Assembly: GCA_013398175.1 (NCBI GenBank)
Contig: VZRZ01000214.1
Coordinates: 373,883 to 437,882 of the forward strand
DNA length: 64,000 nt
Source: Climacteris rufus
Taxonomy: Eukaryota > Chordata > Aves > Passeriformes > Climacteridae
Direction: 5' to 3'
The notes beneath the pieces were generated by a model, which saw only the letters and a program-made list of their open reading frames with translations, was not told the DNA's origin and searched no databases. This document shows positions 1 to 12,652 of this stretch, in pieces. The position numbers and the translations under genes are program-made. Within the stretch, counting starts at the first letter, position 1; each line of letters opens with the position of its first letter.

Positions 1-3000
1 GCTTCTATACACTGATTTCTGGACATAATGATGACCAGGAAGTTAAGTAAGAAAACTCAACAACTGCCTTTGCTTAAAAAGAGGCATCTGTCGCCAGTAA
101 CAGTTGTAAATACTGACTACACCATAGCCAACAGTGGCTTGCCATCCTGTATCACTTGCCATCCTGTTTCTGATTGCAAAACAGTCATTAATCATTGAAG
201 TATCCTATGATATTAATAGTTTTGAATTGACTGTAATAATTGCTTCATATGTGAATTTCTGTTAACGTGAAACTTGGGTTCAGGTGATGGTTTAGTTTGT
301 TGTAATAGTGCAGTCCTTCCCTTAGTGCTGTGAGTTCTCAGAAATCAGCAACTTTCCTTGAACCTGTATAAATTTTATTTTCATCATAAAAAATGTTTAC
401 CTAACCACTAGTCCTAGATCTTTTTTCTCACAGCAAAATCATGTTGCTGGTAAGGAAAAAGAAAACAAAGCAAACTATGTCTAGTTCTTCACAGTCTCTT
501 TATCCAAATATGTCATTAACTGAACATGGATTATGAAACCTGAAAACCAGTGAATTTATGCAGAAAACCAAATGGTACTTTTGAAAATGAAATTTTACAT
601 CTTGATGACTTTTTCTTCTTTTAGTTACATGCATTGTGTGTTAAAAAAAATATTATGTTGCTGAAAGGCAATGTAATGCTAGTCTAAAATTTTTCAAATA
701 TTTTTGGAGATTTTATTAATTTTTATTATTCTTGAAGTTCATAAGTAGTCGTTTTGTTCTGTGAGAGGCCTGAGAAAGTCTTAAGGACAATTTCAGCTTG
801 CAGAATTATTTTTATTTTGATAATAGAACTGAAAATAATTGTTCCTCTGTAGAAAGAGTCAAATAAATTTTGCAAGCATTAATAGGTATTTTTATCAGTT
901 GCCATTTAAATTACTGAGAATGGAAATTAAAACAAGTAGCTATGAATAGGACTATTCTTTTGAATATTGGTATTAGTTTCACACAGTATTTAAATATAAT
1001 ATTTTAAGAGGCTTTTGTATACTTACATATTTGTCTGAACTACTAATTTTCAAGCTTTGATCTCACAAAGGTATAAAATTATTTCTCAGTCAGATCTTGT
1101 GAAGTCATTGGTACCACAAAGGGATTTCTCTCAGGTATGTTTATTTTGCTGTGCAACAGCAACACCAGCGACTTTAAAGACAACTTTAAGTATGCATTGA
1201 TTATCTGCAGGTTTATTCTGGTTTTGTGAGCACTTTGGAGTGTCAACATGGAGTTCTATAGAAATGTAATTCTGTTATGCGAACTCAAAACATTTATTAC
1301 TAAAATTCATTTTGAAAAAGTCTGATGTATTACCTACCATCTGTATTTTCTGTATACTCTGTCATTTGGGGTTCTTCCATGCTTCTTGTTACCATCTCCT
1401 TTGGACTGAGTTCAGTAAGCTCAGGGTATGAACAAAGCAGCTACATGAGCAATATGATCTCACAGAGACATCCAGGTAGCCTATTTTGAACTAGTCCACT
1501 ACTAAGTTCTGCTTATCATTCCTTTTCAGTCAAACAGAAAATTAAAATAAAAAAAAATATCTGGAACCAGTCATTGAAATCTAATTGAAAAGTACTCCCA
1601 CGATGAGTTAAAAATGGTATTGTTTCTGTAAATATTCCACTCACCCTGGTACTTAAGAAAGATAAATATGTCAGTTTGCTCAGTGGCATTACCAAAAGTC
1701 TGAAAGACACTGTCTAGTGACTTGTAATATTCTGATCTTTTTCTTCATTCGACACCTTTCAGTAGTCTACTCTGAGATGAAAAAGATGAATGTGATATGT
1801 TGTTCATCAAAAGGGAGAGGTCATGCCCTGCAGCTTGATTATCTGAAATATTTTTGTTTGTCCCATTTATATTTTAGGGCATAAAAAATATATGATGTGT
1901 ACATTTAGAAGAGGGAAAAAAGTCATTAATCAAAAGATAAGTCCTAAACCCAGTCAAGCTACTAGGCTTTAAAATAAATGATGTTTACTTTATTGTCACC
2001 TGAAAGCTGAGCTTTCTGTATTGCACTGTTGTCTATTTCAAACAGTCAAAACCCCCCAGAAATTTCATCCTGGATTAAAATTTGCAGCCTTCCTTGTGCC
2101 TGTTCCTAAATTCAGTAGGTGAAAAATGAACAGGTAAAACTTCAAGGTGACTATATATCAAAGATTTTTTTTCCAGAAAAAAACCCATAATCCTACTGCA
2201 GTAATACAACAGTAAAAGGAGGGGGGGATGATGACAGTGTGATATATAGTAATTTTTTTAGTCAGCAAATGTGTGAGATCTGCTCATTTTGAAAGCATTT
2301 GCTGAGAGCTGCTCTGTTGAGAGTGTCAGAGAAGATCTGAAGCCTCTCAGGTTGGCTGTAAAATGCCTCTGATGTCAGCAGGACCAAGTCTCCTAAATGG
2401 TGAACCTGGCAATCAAATGAAACTGTTCAGGGATATGCTAAATTGCTCCGAAGGTGAGTTATGTGGTGGGTAAATAAGAGAAGTCTACAAGAAGGAGAAG
2501 GCTCAGTCAAGTGAGGAAGGCAGATTGCTTTAGATAATATGAGATATCTTTTTTCATCATCTAGTTGCCATACCTATTTAGCAGAAAAATGCTTAATGCT
2601 GTATAAAATGCACACATCCCTTGTACATTTCAGGGAGTTTTCCACATTCTGGCTAGCTACTCTAGTTCATTTTGTATTTTTTTTTAATTACCCAGTCAAT
2701 ATCCTGGAAGAGAGGACTAGTGTGAGCTGTTCTGTACTGATTCCTACTCATAATTTCACACACACAACCCAAATTAATATAGATTGGTATCTAATACTGC
2801 ATTTTGCATCTGAATCCATCTTTGTAATAATAGCTGCATAAGGTCTTTCTTGGAAAAAGTCTGTACTTTCTAAATGCTAATTACCTCTATTAAAATGAAC
2901 AAGTTCAAATTGTAATGAATTTTAAATACACATAATTGTGCATTGACTTGAATGATTTAAGAGAGGAAAAAGAATCCCACTTCTAATGTTGACATTTTAA

Positions 3001-4654
3001 CAAAGGTACACAGTTGCCCAATTAAGGTTCAATTTGACTTTGTCATTAGAAAAATTTATTTCAATAAGCAGCTACTTAGAAGTCTTAAGTAAAAGGATTG
3101 CTTTGAAATATGCTGTGATTATTAACATGTAGCACCGGATGAAAAACCAAGTGGGTGAGACAAAATGTTGCTCTGGATTAGTAGATTATAGCAAGAAGAA
3201 ACCTGGAAAAGCAACATATAGTTCTTTACCTGTTCAGAAAACTATTCTTTATCCACCTGTAGCCATCATTTTTCAAATCTGGAGGGAGTGAAGGCATGAA
3301 GCAGTCAATAAAGTCCTGATTTCTAGCAAGGTCTGATAGATCTCATTGAGAATGTGATAAGCTTTCTCATGGGGTGTTGTTGGATGTAATGTATACGGTC
3401 ATGAAGGTTTTTCAGACAGCAGTGTTATGTTGTACAGATCTCTACAAAGTTTTATTACCCTAAGCATCTCTCTGCTCTGATTATGATGTTGTTTGCTAAG
3501 AAAACAAATATACTCTGTTTTCAGTCTTTGATACCAGTTTTCAGTTATCTGGATTGTAAGCAAAAAATCATCTTCCATAATTAAGAAGTATTTTCTGCTT
3601 TCTCTGACACTGTTTACTTTAAGACCTCATATTTCCTCAATTTTTGGGTGATCATTTAAAAAATAGAACAAGACAAATCCAAATGGAAAACCTATACTCA
3701 GCTTTGTTCTGGTAGCAAGATGACAATGTGAGTTCTTACCTAGAAGGAAAATAAGCTGTGAGATACAAGACATGTGGAATCTTAGACTGAATGATCTGTT
3801 AGTGGTTAGGTGGTTCAAACATGAAGATGATCTTTGTTAGTGCTAGCTCCAAGGTTTTAGTGGACTACTTTATTTATTGTGAAGAAGATAGAAAATAATT
3901 CACATGAATTAAAAAAAATTTTTAAATTCTGGAAAGATTACCAGGCTTTTCACAAACCTGAAAAATAGGATAGGAGACATTTTGACTACATTTATAATAA
4001 GGATTTTTTTTTTCTAGCAGTCATTCAAAATTTTAAGTGATTAGTTCTTCTGTTGACTTTGAAAAAAAAATTCTTAGCATAAAACTCCTAAATCTTTTAT
4101 ATGCAGAACTGGTTTTGCCAACAATTGCATTATGACCACACTTTTTCTTCCATTTTTTTTCACACATTTCTAGTTTGTTTTTTATTGTTTTTCTGCTAAA
4201 AATTGACTATAATGAATTTTTAGACTATACAGAATATTATTTTTAAAAGTATAGAGAAAATTATATAAAACCCAGATAGAGAGTACTACTTGAGTTTCTC
4301 ATCCCTCATTATTTTCCCTTTGTGTTGTCTGACATATTTATTTGTCTTTTGACTTCATGTTCATTCTGTTGCCCTATAGCACAATTTCACATAAAGTGAG
4401 TGTGACTACCAGACTTGCAAGATAAAAAGCTGTCAGTGCATCTGTTCTGATCTTTGAATCGGCTCACTTTTATAATGTCACATACATCTTACATTTAATT
4501 TTGAGGAAGTTTTATTGTATTTTTATCTTACTATTCTTCCTAAAATATAATAAAATCTGAGTAAAAATTCTGGAAAACTCTCTCTGTTAGCCAAGGCTAT
4601 TTAAGTCATCTTTAGCAATATATTGGACTGATATAATATATGGCAGGATTGATT

Positions 4655-4763
4655 GATTAGGATGTCCATGTGATTTAAGAACACGCTAAATAACAAGATT
4701 GATTAGGATGTCCATGTGATTAGGATGTCCATGTGATTTAAGAACACGCTAAATAACAAGATT
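4655..4763. repeat. Local tandem duplication, 46-bp + 17-bp + 46-bp units
   Basis: A 46-bp unit at 4655-4700 (starting gattaggatgtccatgt, ending aacaagatt) recurs without a mismatch at 4718-4763. Between them lies a 17-bp copy of only the first part of the unit (4701-4717). Perfect identity in intronic DNA suggests a recent replication-slippage or duplication event. It is non-coding and no function is implied. Confidence 0.9.
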
Positions 4764-6419
4764 ATGGATTTTTGACTGAAGAAATTGTACTGTTTCATTT
4801 ATCATGTCAATATAGATTTTTTTAAACTGTCCATGATTTAACTCATAAACCATAATGAGTTATTGAATCTTTGTTACTGAACCAGCAGCCACTAAGTTAA
4901 CTAATTTGTGTCACCATTTGATTTTGAAGAATGAACTGTTTGAGGTAAGTTAGAAAACAGGACTGCAAAAGTTATATTTCAGGTGGAATGTGAGTCATAA
5001 ATAAAATGTATTTTCACCATCACTACCATGTTTGTTGGTAATGATCAACAGTGTTATAGGGACTCAAAAAAACTTGATAAGATTAAAAAAAAACCCAGAT
5101 TTTTGAACTTATGAAGGGGCATGCTATGCACTGTCTATTTGTGATTAACATTTGTTTCCATTCATCATGTGTCTATGCTTCTAAGCATTTCTGGAATTTC
5201 ATAATCTCATGAAATTCCTTATGAGCCAAATCCACAGATGCAGCTAAACTGAGATATGGTCCAAAAAAACCTCTCAAGTAATATATCATATTAATCCAAT
5301 ATTTCAGTCTATATATACACATGAACTACTAATTTGAAAGTTACAATCCCTTTCCAGTAAATAATTTTCTCTAAGTTTTCAGTAGTCAAAGCAATTTTAG
5401 GTGTCAGAACATTTCCCAGTATCATAAATGTTTCAAAAATGTCATTTATTTTATCTCAGAAGTGAAAATTTTCAACAATTTCTTAACTTCATTATAAAAA
5501 AAATTGCAATATTTTATTTAATTTGACATGGTTAGTATGTTTAGATAAACTGACAGCACTTTAGGAATATATAAGTTATCATAGTTCTCACAGTTATCTA
5601 TTAAAACAGTTAGCAAATATTTGTTCAGTTTTGCCTTCTTTTTCAGAATATAGCTCATGCTATTTTAATCCACACATGTGGATATGCACATGTGCTCAAA
5701 CAACTTTGTAAGTGTTCCTAATTATAATTATACAGCCTTTGCTTAACAGTTGCTCTGTATGTTGAGTGGTGGATATTAAGTCTGGAGGAGAAATGCTTTT
5801 TTTGTTAATAAAACTTTTGGTACAGCAAGTTGTCTGAAAAATCAATCTAATTTTTCCTCATGATCTACAGAGGTAAGGGAGAAATATCTATAGGAGCAAT
5901 TGCCTTAAATTTTATGGCTACTTTAGTATTGAGTCAATCAAATGTGAAATATCAATACATCTGCACAGCATGCGTGACTGTATCCTGTTATTGTGATGAA
6001 TAGTAGAACTACAAATATGAAAGAGAAAAACAATAAGAAGGGGTTACATACAGTGTTACAATGATATTAAATATCATCAGGAAAGATGGTATCTTACTGT
6101 GTGTCCAATTTTAATGAAACAAATCAAGATGAAACCAAATTAATTTAATTAATTTTGAAGCATAGATGTCTCAGTTCCTAGAAATTAGAGATCATGCTTT
6201 CTCTTTCAGTTACAGACAGGAAAATGTGCCAAAGTTCTGCACATAGTATAATATTTTTTATACTAGTTTAACTCTTCTATGAGCCTTCTCAGTCACTGAG
6301 GTCTAGAGATTCAAACCAAGTTCATATTTATGGATAACCTATGAAACAGCACAACTGAGAGAAATTTGAATAAACATTGAATTGAAATAATTTTAAACTC
6401 CTCTTACTGCACCTGTCAG

Positions 6420-6443
6420 TTGTTTGTTTGTTTGTTTGTTTTT
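6420..6443. repeat. (TTTG)n simple repeat
   Basis: About five tetranucleotide units of TGTT/TTTG followed by a short T run, inside the first visible SNTG1 intron. It is a plain microsatellite. Confidence 0.8.
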
Positions 6444-7998
6444 CCTTCTGAATAGTTCTTCATTCAGGAACAAATAAGATTTCAGAGAACATGGCTTTTT
6501 TAGTTATTGCATGACAATACAGTGTTTAGCACTCTTCTTGCTTCTTGAATATTGTGGTACAGATCTGTCTTCTTTCTGATTTTATGAACTTAGTCACCAA
6601 ACGAGCAGATACTTCAACACATGTTCTTCATTGAACCTGAGACTATATGACAGTTTGAGTGTTTGCTATTGACAAAACAAATAAGTATTGAGGTGTCACT
6701 GGAGTATGAGAGAAATGGACCTTCTCCCTGTCTCTGGTTATAGACCACAAAATAAGCAATAAACTGTGACAGAGAGTAGTAGTGTAGATTTCATACAAGG
6801 GGATTTTGAAAAAGCCATTAATTTCAAGTGTGTTTTGATAAAAATACAACACTAAAAAAAAAAAGAGAAAAAAGAAAAGCAATAGACCCACTATCTATTT
6901 TAATGCATATTCCATGAAGAAATGTTGCTGAAAATCCTCTGCCCAAAAGTGAAGAAATAAATTTGTGTAAATTTATTTTCTAAAAGTACACAGCATACAA
7001 AATCTGAAAGGATAAAACATGCAGTAAAAACATGAATTTTTGGGGACTTTTATACCATTGGTACATTTACATGTTGATTCTTTATATGATTGTTGTTCTT
7101 TTACCTAAGCTATTTTCCATAGATTGTTATTACTGGCATTTAAGATAGAGAATGCCCCATACTTTCTTTGTTAGTGTAGAAATCAGTTTCACAGAGATAT
7201 TTAAAAATAGATCTATCCCATTAGCAGCACTGTATGAAATATGAGTTGAACTATTTTCCATAGCAGTAGTGTACCAGTGCACACTGGAAATTGTATTTTA
7301 TTACTAATGACATGCCTATAAATCAAGCATTCCATAATGTGTCTACTCCCCATTCAGCGGTTCTCCAGAAGCTGGCATAGTAGTGACTCATGCTCTTCTA
7401 TTCTTTAAGGATTTCATATTAAATAACACAAACTTAATAGGATGGGTAGGGAATTACATCCTAAAACGAGCCGGAATAAGTTCTATTTCAAACATCTGTG
7501 TCAGAAAATGTGGAGGTCCTTACATAGGGATTTTCAGAGGGTTAAAAAAAAAAAGATTGTTATTAGTTGGAAATAAAATCTGTAAGATCACCTTGTTTAA
7601 TGCATGACTGTGAACTTGGGTGTGGAGGCTGTATCTATGTTGCCGTGCAACAGCAGTTGCTTTATCTTAGTATTGCTGACTAGTGGTTCCTTACACTTCA
7701 CTTTCATTACATTTTGCTGATGTGATCTGTCAGCAAATATTTGGAATAGACCTTTAGCATCCATGGAGTATGTGGTTTAGGTTCTTTGTTGTTGCTAGTA
7801 CAATAAATATTTGTTCTCATGTTTTTGGATTGTTCTGGCGGGTGTCCTTTATACAAACTGTCAATGTACCATCTTGTGTCAGGGGTTCAAGGTTTGCAGC
7901 TATGTAAAATTTTACAAATATCAGCTTATTCACATGAAATATTTGCGATACAAGAAAATGTTTGAGGAATTTGTCAACACTGTTGATTTTTTTGTCAG

Positions 7999-8115
7999 AT
8001 AGTCTACATGGGCTGGACAGAAGAACGGGAACAGGACTCCCTTCAGGATCGAATGTACACACCAAAGTTTCTAGCACTGAGGGGATCTTCCCTGTATAAA
8101 TTTATAGCACCTCCA
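7999..8115 (+). CDS. SNTG1: Gamma-1-syntrophin coding exon a: start of C-terminal PH domain
   Basis: This 117-bp exon (39 codons, phase 0 to phase 0) has acceptor TTTTTTGTCAG at its left edge and a near-consensus donor CCA|GTAAGT at its right edge. It translates from IVYMGWTEEREQ to LYKFIAPP. The content is typical of the first strands of a PH domain: a YMGW opening, a charged variable loop, then KFLALRGSSLYKF. In known syntrophins this PH domain lies next to the SU domain and helps with membrane-lipid and dystrophin association. The split after APP agrees with the start of the next exon, VTTWDW. The preceding exon is outside the window, so these residues are an internal part of the protein and the ATG in this exon is not a start codon. 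Confidence 0.93.
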
Positions 8116-8870
8116 GTAAGTATATTTCTCATGAACAGCAGGAGTAAATATTATTAAATAAAATAATGTCATATAATGTGTACAAGGCTTTCTCAACAAG
8201 ATATCACTCACTGAGCTAACAGGATTGCAACTCTAAAGTTCCAGGATATGTGGTGTAGAAATGATAGAAAACAGCTGTTCATCAGATGATTGGGAATTTA
8301 ACAAGAATTTCTCCCCACTTAACTATGCACTTAGAAGAATAAAAGATAAATTTGCTTGTGTTAAAAGGGAGCTTTTAATTTTCATTTGGCAGACAGAACA
8401 AGCCCGAAGCAGGATGGTTAAATTTAAACTGAACGATCATTCTAGTGAAACTGCTGAGATTTGGGGAAATATCAAAGCATTTTACATGCTGTGGAGATGG
8501 CAATATGTCTGTATATAGATTTCATCTTGAATGTAAGTTTTTGCTGCTTGAAAGCACCAAAAGGAAGGTAGGGAAGCAAATGAAATTGTTTAAGTCAAAT
8601 ATATTAATTGGAATCTGACTGGGAACACTGGGCAAAATTCTAGCTCTCGGCTCAGCAATTTACTTTCACAGTCTTATGGTACATCTAAGCTGCAGTAAAG
8701 ATCTTCTTGCTAACTTTTAAGCCAGTTGCTAAGGAGACAATAGCAGTCCCATGCCCACAACATCAAGAGTCACATGGATTAATTTTTCCTGTTTATTGGA
8801 TGGCCTTTCTGACTGCTGCTAAACTCTGTGTTGTCAGATCCAGGCTGTAGCTCCTTCCTGTCTGAAACAG

Positions 8871-9040
8871 AATCATAGAATAGTTTGGGTTGAAAGGAAG
8901 CTTTCTAGTCCAACCCCCCTACAGTAAGCACAGATACCTTCAACTAGAACAGGTTGCTCAGAGCCCATCCAACCTGGTCTGAATGTTTCTAGAGACAATG
9001 CATCTGCCACCTCTCTGGGTAACTTGTTCCTGAGGTAGTT
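8871..9040 (-). mobile_element. CR1 LINE fragment, 3' end
   Basis: The block opens with AATCATAGAATAGTTTGGGTTG and continues with the standard reverse complement of the CR1 tail, including TCTAGTCCAACCCCCCT and CAGGTTGCTCAGAGCCCATCCAACCTGGTC in spirit. It is a 5'-truncated, diverged copy inserted in minus orientation. The right-hand limit is uncertain by about 30 bp because similarity fades after the CTGGGTAACTTGTTCC segment. It has no coding capacity. Confidence 0.9.
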
Positions 9041-9843
9041 CAAAGTCATCTTGCAAATCTTTACAGTGTTCGTCAGTAACTACAGTGTTTGTTTAGCAAA
9101 AAGTTTAATACATGGAATACGTGAGGAATGGAAGTAGGTATGAACTGAAAACTTCTTGTGTTCAATGTTTGTACAGTAGGTCATTGGTCTGGGAGTTTGA
9201 CTCTCATGGTTATGAATGGGATTTTGGCTTTTGTTGGTGGATATTTTTCAGGGTCAGATTAAAATATCAGATTATGCTAATAAGCACCTTAATTCAAAAA
9301 ACGCTCTCCTGTCTTTGCCAGACCTACTCAAGCATTTGCTGCCTGTAAAATAAAACCAACTCCATTCTAGGTACTAGATAGAAGCAGAATTAATGATGAG
9401 AGCTCCTGTTCAGTCCAAAAGAGGAAGATTCTTCTTTTGTAAGCACTGTGGAAGGGACTACAAGCCTCTTTACTGAAGAATCATTTCTAGGAATAATATG
9501 CTTCTAGGGGTAAATGGGTAATAGAGGGTGATCAGTGGGTGTGGAAGGAGTATTTTTGTATGAAGAATCTGAATCATAGTGATGTGAGTACTGAAAATTT
9601 TGGCAAGCTTCTATTGTATAAAACAAGACATCAATCCTTGAGTTTTTATAGGTCTTGTTTCAGCCGAGCTGCAAGCACAACATGTATTTGTATTGTCAAA
9701 TTCTGGTTATTGGTCTCAAACAGAAAAACTGTTAAAACGTAGAGACAAATATTTTCTCTCCATGGAGTAGGAGGGAACCAGCATGATAAGCATGCTTTTA
9801 ATAGGACAAATGAAGGGTTCCTACAGAACTGCCTTAAAGACGT

Positions 9844-9898
9844 AGAATCATAGACTGCTTGGTTTGGAAGGGACCTTAAAGATCATCTAGTACAACTT
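9844..9898 (-). mobile_element. Very short CR1 3' remnant
   Basis: About 55 bp beginning AGAATCATAGACTGCTTGG and reading through GGAAGGGACCTTAAAGATCA, the reverse complement of the CR1 3' terminus. Only the last part of the element is present. It is a separate insertion from the copy about 0.8 kb upstream, because both contain the same terminal segment. Confidence 0.85.
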
Positions 9899-12487
9899 GT
9901 AACATATATAATAATTGTACACTTCTAAAATCCTATTTTCTACATGCAAACTTTTATGTATACAATTATGTTTGCTATCCTGCAGGTTTGTCTCTTCCAG
10001 GAATTACAAAATATTATGAACAAAGTTTCAATTACACAGTTTCAGAGCTTCTTTTTATTAGATGCATAAAGTGTAGTTAAAATAAAAACTATTTTAATTA
10101 TATGTGCAATGTAAATTGCTTGGATAAAGTTGTTTTCCGAACAGAGACATCCTACAAACTTTTTTAACCAGAAAATTAAATGAAAGTATTTTCCCAGTCT
10201 CTGCCAAAGTCTGACACATTAGGGAAGCATGTGTTTAAACAGTGTCTATCAGCAGCCTCCCCTGCCTCTTTTTTAATCTGTTTGATCAATAGTACTTCTA
10301 CTTCACATGCTCAGATAAAAGAGCAACCCTAGTGTTTCTTATTTGCATTTTGAAAGCTTTAAACAATTTCTTTAAAATTATCTTTTACTGTTATTTCCTG
10401 TTACATTTTGTCCTTCATAATTACTAATTGTGTCGTCTGGTGGGTTTTAGGTTATTCCAGTTTATATTTGGAAACTTGCTTGAGAAAGAGCCACTAACAC
10501 CTTTCCTTTTTCTACTCAGTCTTTTAAGTTAAAATATTAAAAGTAAACATGTAAAGACATTTTTATGGGTATCAATTCTGAAACTGCTTTTGTTTTGCAC
10601 ATATCTTTATATAGAAGGAGTTTTGATTTGACCTGAAAAGAAGTCCCTTTATAGGTACCAACAAAAGCAGGAAACTAAGGGAGAAAGGGGAGCTCTTGCA
10701 CTTTCCCCCAAAATATGGAGCCTACAGTAAGTCATTAAACATAGCCCAAATGACTTTGTGCTTCAGCAGCAATAGTAACTACTTTTTCTCTTGGGGCAAT
10801 AAGGCTTCTGCTGGTGTGACTTGAGTTTTGGGCTCAGTGGGACTCTAGCAAGACTGTTTTCCCCATTTCTCTGCTCATGGTGACAAATTTATCATTTTGT
10901 CCATAGAAGAACGAGTAGCTTTATGGTTTAATAACCACACTTCAATAAGGTAATGAAGACTGCATTTGAGGATGACTGCAAATAAATATAATTCTAATAG
11001 AAGAAGAGTTAAAACACTGTATTTTTGAACTTTTAATTCCTGCCTGTGATTTGCTTAAAGGAGTTTTCAGTACAATAATATTTATAACTAAAAATTACTT
11101 AGGAACAGAATTTTCTCATACAATAGCAAAGTAATTTTGATCTATTAATGATTATTTTCTCTTTAGATAAATAGGTGTTATGTTGCCCTGATTTTTGCAG
11201 TTCTGGATGTTGTCATTCCTTTGTAGCTAGTTTCTCACAGTTTTCTCTGTAAACATGGCCATGTTATTGTAACTGTATCTTATCACTCACATTCCTTTCT
11301 CATGGACACAGAACTTTGATGGACATTTCCTTTGACCACTGTGATTGAGGGAGGAAGAACTGATTTCCTCCAATGAATAGTGATTTCTAAATGGATATAA
11401 AAAATAAAGAAGGCGGGTCTTGCCCCCCTTCCTTCCTTCTCTCTGATCCTGGTAACAGGTGCCTCTGTCTCTTCCTTTTGTGTCTTTACTGTGACAGTCT
11501 TATATAATATTTTCTTCCTGGGCTGTGGACACTATTTTATGAAACATTTTTCATTAAGTTTACCTTGAATCTTGTAGAACCAGTGAATGAAGTTTTCATC
11601 AATCTCTTAATTGTGCCTAACAAATTTAATGATACAGCTGTCTTTCTTTGGCTCTGGGTCACTGTTAAAAATATCTTACCATTATGATTATTATTCTTTC
11701 ATATATAACCTCAATTTCATTCTATTTTGTGTCTTCTGTATTTTGAGGCTGTGAATATTCTCCTGTTTCCTTTTTGCAGTTTCCTTTGAAAGTTATTTAT
11801 AGACTGTTGTGATACTGCCTTAACTCTTCCCTTATTGAATATATTCGTCTATCACTTTTGGTCTTATTTAAGTCTTAGCACTTACCCTTTCATGATCTTA
11901 TTTAAATCTTTTATCTATGCATTTTTTGTGTGTTTATAACAGTTGCTTAAAATTAATAAAGTTGAAAACAATTGTGAAATTCCAAAACAAAGAGGAAAAA
12001 TAGGAGTAGATAAATCTGGGTAGGAAAAAAAGAAAATGTATATATGCCTCTGTTGTTCCATGATTTGTTTTCTTCCCCCTGGATTTCAAGGCATGTGGGG
12101 TAAGTATCTGAGACATTGGGTTTGGAGACTGGTTTTATGGATTTGCAAACACTGTAGGTGATTTGGAGCAAATAGCTGTATGATTCCTCCAAGGAGGACA
12201 GTGGTGAAAAACATGCTTTCTGATAGTCAGGCCTCTGGCTCTGTGAGAAGAAGTCAAGGGCTGCATCGTCTCAGGATCTCAATGCAAACCCTGCCAGTTC
12301 CCAGATGAAGCATCATCATTTTGCACAGAGCAGGCTGCATGCAAAGGCATGCAAAGACATTGTCAGTACAGCGAGGACACCTTCTAAGCTTTGCCTGGAT
12401 GGAACAGTCTGGTCCCTTCTAGTTATTGCTTTGAGGCCGTTCTTGGTCTTTCTGAATATGTTTTACTCTATGCAAATAGTTTCGTGA

Positions 12488-12576
12488 TTTTTTTTTTTTT
12501 TTTTTAACAAACTTAATTTTTGAAATAAACAAAAAAAACTTCATTTTTTTTTTTTTTTTTTTTTTGTTTTTTTTTT
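12488..12576. repeat. Two poly(T) tracts next to an SNTG1 splice acceptor
   Basis: Eighteen T at 12488-12505 are followed by an A-rich spacer, then 22 T at 12544-12565, one G and ten T at 12567-12576. The second tract runs directly into the AAAG acceptor and so serves as an unusually long, nearly pure polypyrimidine tract. Homopolymers of this length are prone to length variation. Confidence 0.9.
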
Positions 12577-12580
12577 AAAG

Positions 12581-12652
12581 GTCACAACCTGGGATTGGAC
12601 ACGAGCTGAGAAAACATTTTCAGTTTATGAGATAATGTGCAAAATTCTCAAG
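12581..12652 (+). CDS. SNTG1: Gamma-1-syntrophin coding exon b: PH domain, central part
   Basis: This 72-bp exon (24 codons, phase 0 to phase 0) has a left acceptor of TTTTTTAAAG and a donor of AAG|GTATGA. It translates from VTTWDWTRAEKTF to YEIMCKILK. The WDW and the following amphipathic segment match the middle of the syntrophin PH domain (VSTxDW-type motif followed by the AEKT helix or strand region). It joins in frame after APP of exon a and before DSDLLD of exon c. It is one of the shorter exons of the gene. The acceptor has AAG rather than the more usual CAG, but is backed by the long T tract. Confidence 0.93.

Larger units (their letters stand above)
1..7998 (+). other. SNTG1 intron (3' part), upstream of first visible exon
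   Basis: AT-rich sequence with no supportable gene. I searched for the preceding SNTG1 exon, expected to end in a phase-0 donor just before IVYMGW, and did not find it, so the intron extends beyond the left edge. It contains a local direct duplication at 4655-4763, a short TTTG repeat near 6420-6443 and scattered A/T runs. No CR1 or LTR fragment is recognised here. The intron ends in a good acceptor, a T-rich tract followed by GTCAG at 7998. Short open frames such as 2539-2841 have no protein-like features and are taken as chance. Confidence 0.8.
8116..12580 (+). other. SNTG1 intron between exons a and b (4465 bp)
   Basis: AT-rich intron from GTAAGT to TTTTTTTAAAG. It holds two minus-strand CR1 remnants (8871-9040 and 9844-9898) and two long T runs close to the acceptor (12488-12505 and 12544-12576). 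A CT-rich stretch with CCTT units lies near 11420-11445. No other gene or exon is supported. Confidence 0.85.

Noticed and set aside
1..7998. Missing upstream SNTG1 exon
   Set aside because: I looked for a phase-0 exon encoding the residues before IVYMGW and found none with suitable splice sites; it must lie outside the window.
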